A stretch of 50,663 bases of DNA from Trichomonas tenax (taxonomy: Eukaryota > Parabasalia > Trichomonadida > Trichomonadidae), in assembly GCA_023091735.1 (NCBI GenBank), contig JALKBU010000297.1:1-50663 (forward strand), in the 5' to 3' direction. This document shows, one piece after another, positions 49,638 through 50,663 of this stretch; the first letter of the stretch is position 1, and every line of letters begins with the position of its first letter. The notes below the pieces were generated by a model. It worked only from the letters and a program-made list of their open reading frames with translations. It searched no databases and had not been told where the DNA came from. Position numbers and translations under genes: made by a program.

Positions 49638-50663
49638 AAAGTTATAAATTTGTCACCTTTTTATCAATTTGATTTATTTTTACACTGCGCCAAATTCGAA
49701 ATGGTTATATATTTCTAACAAGTTTTCTTTCAAAATTATCGATAACTGTGGCATTTTCTTTCAAAATCAGATTAATAACGTACATTTTCTATCGTTCTAT
49801 TAATAGAATAACATAATTTACGGAGATAAAAGAGTTACCTATTCCCAAAACACAGTATGCATAGAATAAAGATGATAGGGGAATCTCTTAATGTAAATGT
49901 TTAACTACAGTTTATCTTATTACCACAGCTGGTTGTTATCGTTCAGTAACTCGAAATTCACATTTATTTTAAATACCTTCAAATCTTACAAGTAACGATT
50001 CTATTATCACTGTATGCGCTTTTGTCGCAGTTTTTCGTCTTATTTCTCTAAAACCTGCAAATCAATATATCAATGATTTCATAAAAGCATATTTCCAATT
50101 TGCTGCCTGGTCCCTCAGATCGATTTCTTCTTAATAATTAGTACACATAAATATCATCAAGAATCTATCGGCACATTTCCAGTTGCAAAAATAAACTCAT
50201 CATTCTTTCACTTACAGAGACAGCACTACAACTGTTTGCATTCGGCATGCAATAAATATCAAGCCCTTTAGGTTATTTATTACGTATTGCTGTTTTGTTA
50301 TTGGAATAAACTATTGATATCTTTTTCTATATACTATTTTACAAGGATAATGAAATATTTGGTTTCCATAGCTCTTGCAGATGATATTCACTAATGATTT
50401 TATAACAAAAAGCATTTCTTGAAATAAATGAGGTGATATTTCGATCAAAACTCCTCCAAAAATGTCACTTTTCCAATATGTACTAAAAATAGAGTTTGGA
50501 GGGGGAAACTTTTTCCTTCTGCGGTGTAGTCCTGCAACCTTCATAACTTTTTATCTGATCAATATTTTTTCGATTTGAAAGTACTTTCATGTACATATTG
50601 ATAGTTGTCTATCCAGTGGTATAAGTGGCACAGTCTATATATCTATCAAATCATTGATTGCAT
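49638..50663. other. Intergenic region at the window end
   Basis: AT-rich. A minus-strand ATG frame (50544-50311, 77 aa, starts MKVAGLHRRRKKFPPPN) has no recognisable domain and may be spurious. A TGTCACTTTT word lies at 50463-50472. The boundary truncates any further gene. Confidence 0.5.

Noticed and set aside
1..50663. CRISPR arrays, rRNA or tRNA clusters
   Set aside because: No regular repeat-spacer arrays or conserved RNA gene sequences were recognised in the window.

Overview
The window is AT-rich, intron-poor nuclear DNA from a parabasalid protist, most likely a Tritrichomonas-like trichomonad. No single marker proves this. The call rests on the gene families: BspA-type leucine-rich surface proteins, a giant multi-membrane-pass class III cyclase, glycine-rich and beta-helix surface families, and ankyrin arrays. 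Short 5' leaders and several Inr-like TCA-pyrimidine-A/T sites 9 to 20 nt upstream of ATG codons also fit. Genes are single-exon, lie on both strands, and show no operon structure.

Layout. 1-5.8 kb: an intact coiled-coil gene, a broken beta-helix surface gene and a small LisH-like gene. 6-14 kb: a 1524-residue cyclase and a BAR/SH3-like protein. 14-18.5 kb: a full-length BspA-like surface protein with a 23-bp perfect hairpin upstream of it. 18.9-20 kb: a ubiquitin-like/UBA protein. 20-29.2 kb: an accessory zone of relics (membrane ORF without ATG, beta-helix, BspA, ankyrin, second BspA), GC-rich islands and inverted duplications, interrupted only by an intact acyltransferase. 29.9-38.6 kb: mostly intact cellular genes (Pelota, an EF-hand protein with a CaaX box, a DUF1304 membrane protein, a HeH/SAP-like tail-anchored protein, an NCoR/SNT1-like SANT protein, a polyproline protein). 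39-45.6 kb: more surface-gene relics (two tandem glycine-rich genes and one type I membrane protein) and a 1.27-kb inverted-repeat-bounded segment. 45.7-49.6 kb: an intact DOCK-family GEF.

Working picture. Intact regulatory and housekeeping genes (cyclase, DOCK GEF, Pelota, NCoR-like, UBL-UBA) alternate with at least eight decaying members of surface or ankyrin multigene families. The decay consists of in-frame stops and 1-nt shifts. Because about 20 kb of long ORFs in the same window are clean, real pseudogenisation is likelier than sequencing error. Three intact genes (DOCK, BAR-like, polyproline) fit actin or membrane remodelling, but nothing in the sequence links them physically.

The most unusual non-coding signals are: a 10-mer (TGTCACTTTT, either strand) that recurs six times, often just upstream of start codons; a tandem hairpin-forming 28-mer upstream of the NCoR-like gene; a 76-nt perfect hairpin; E2F-like palindromes; and a GC-rich island with several small hairpins. 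Many ORFs extend 5' to non-ATG codons; the starts given here are the first plausible in-frame ATG unless stated otherwise.
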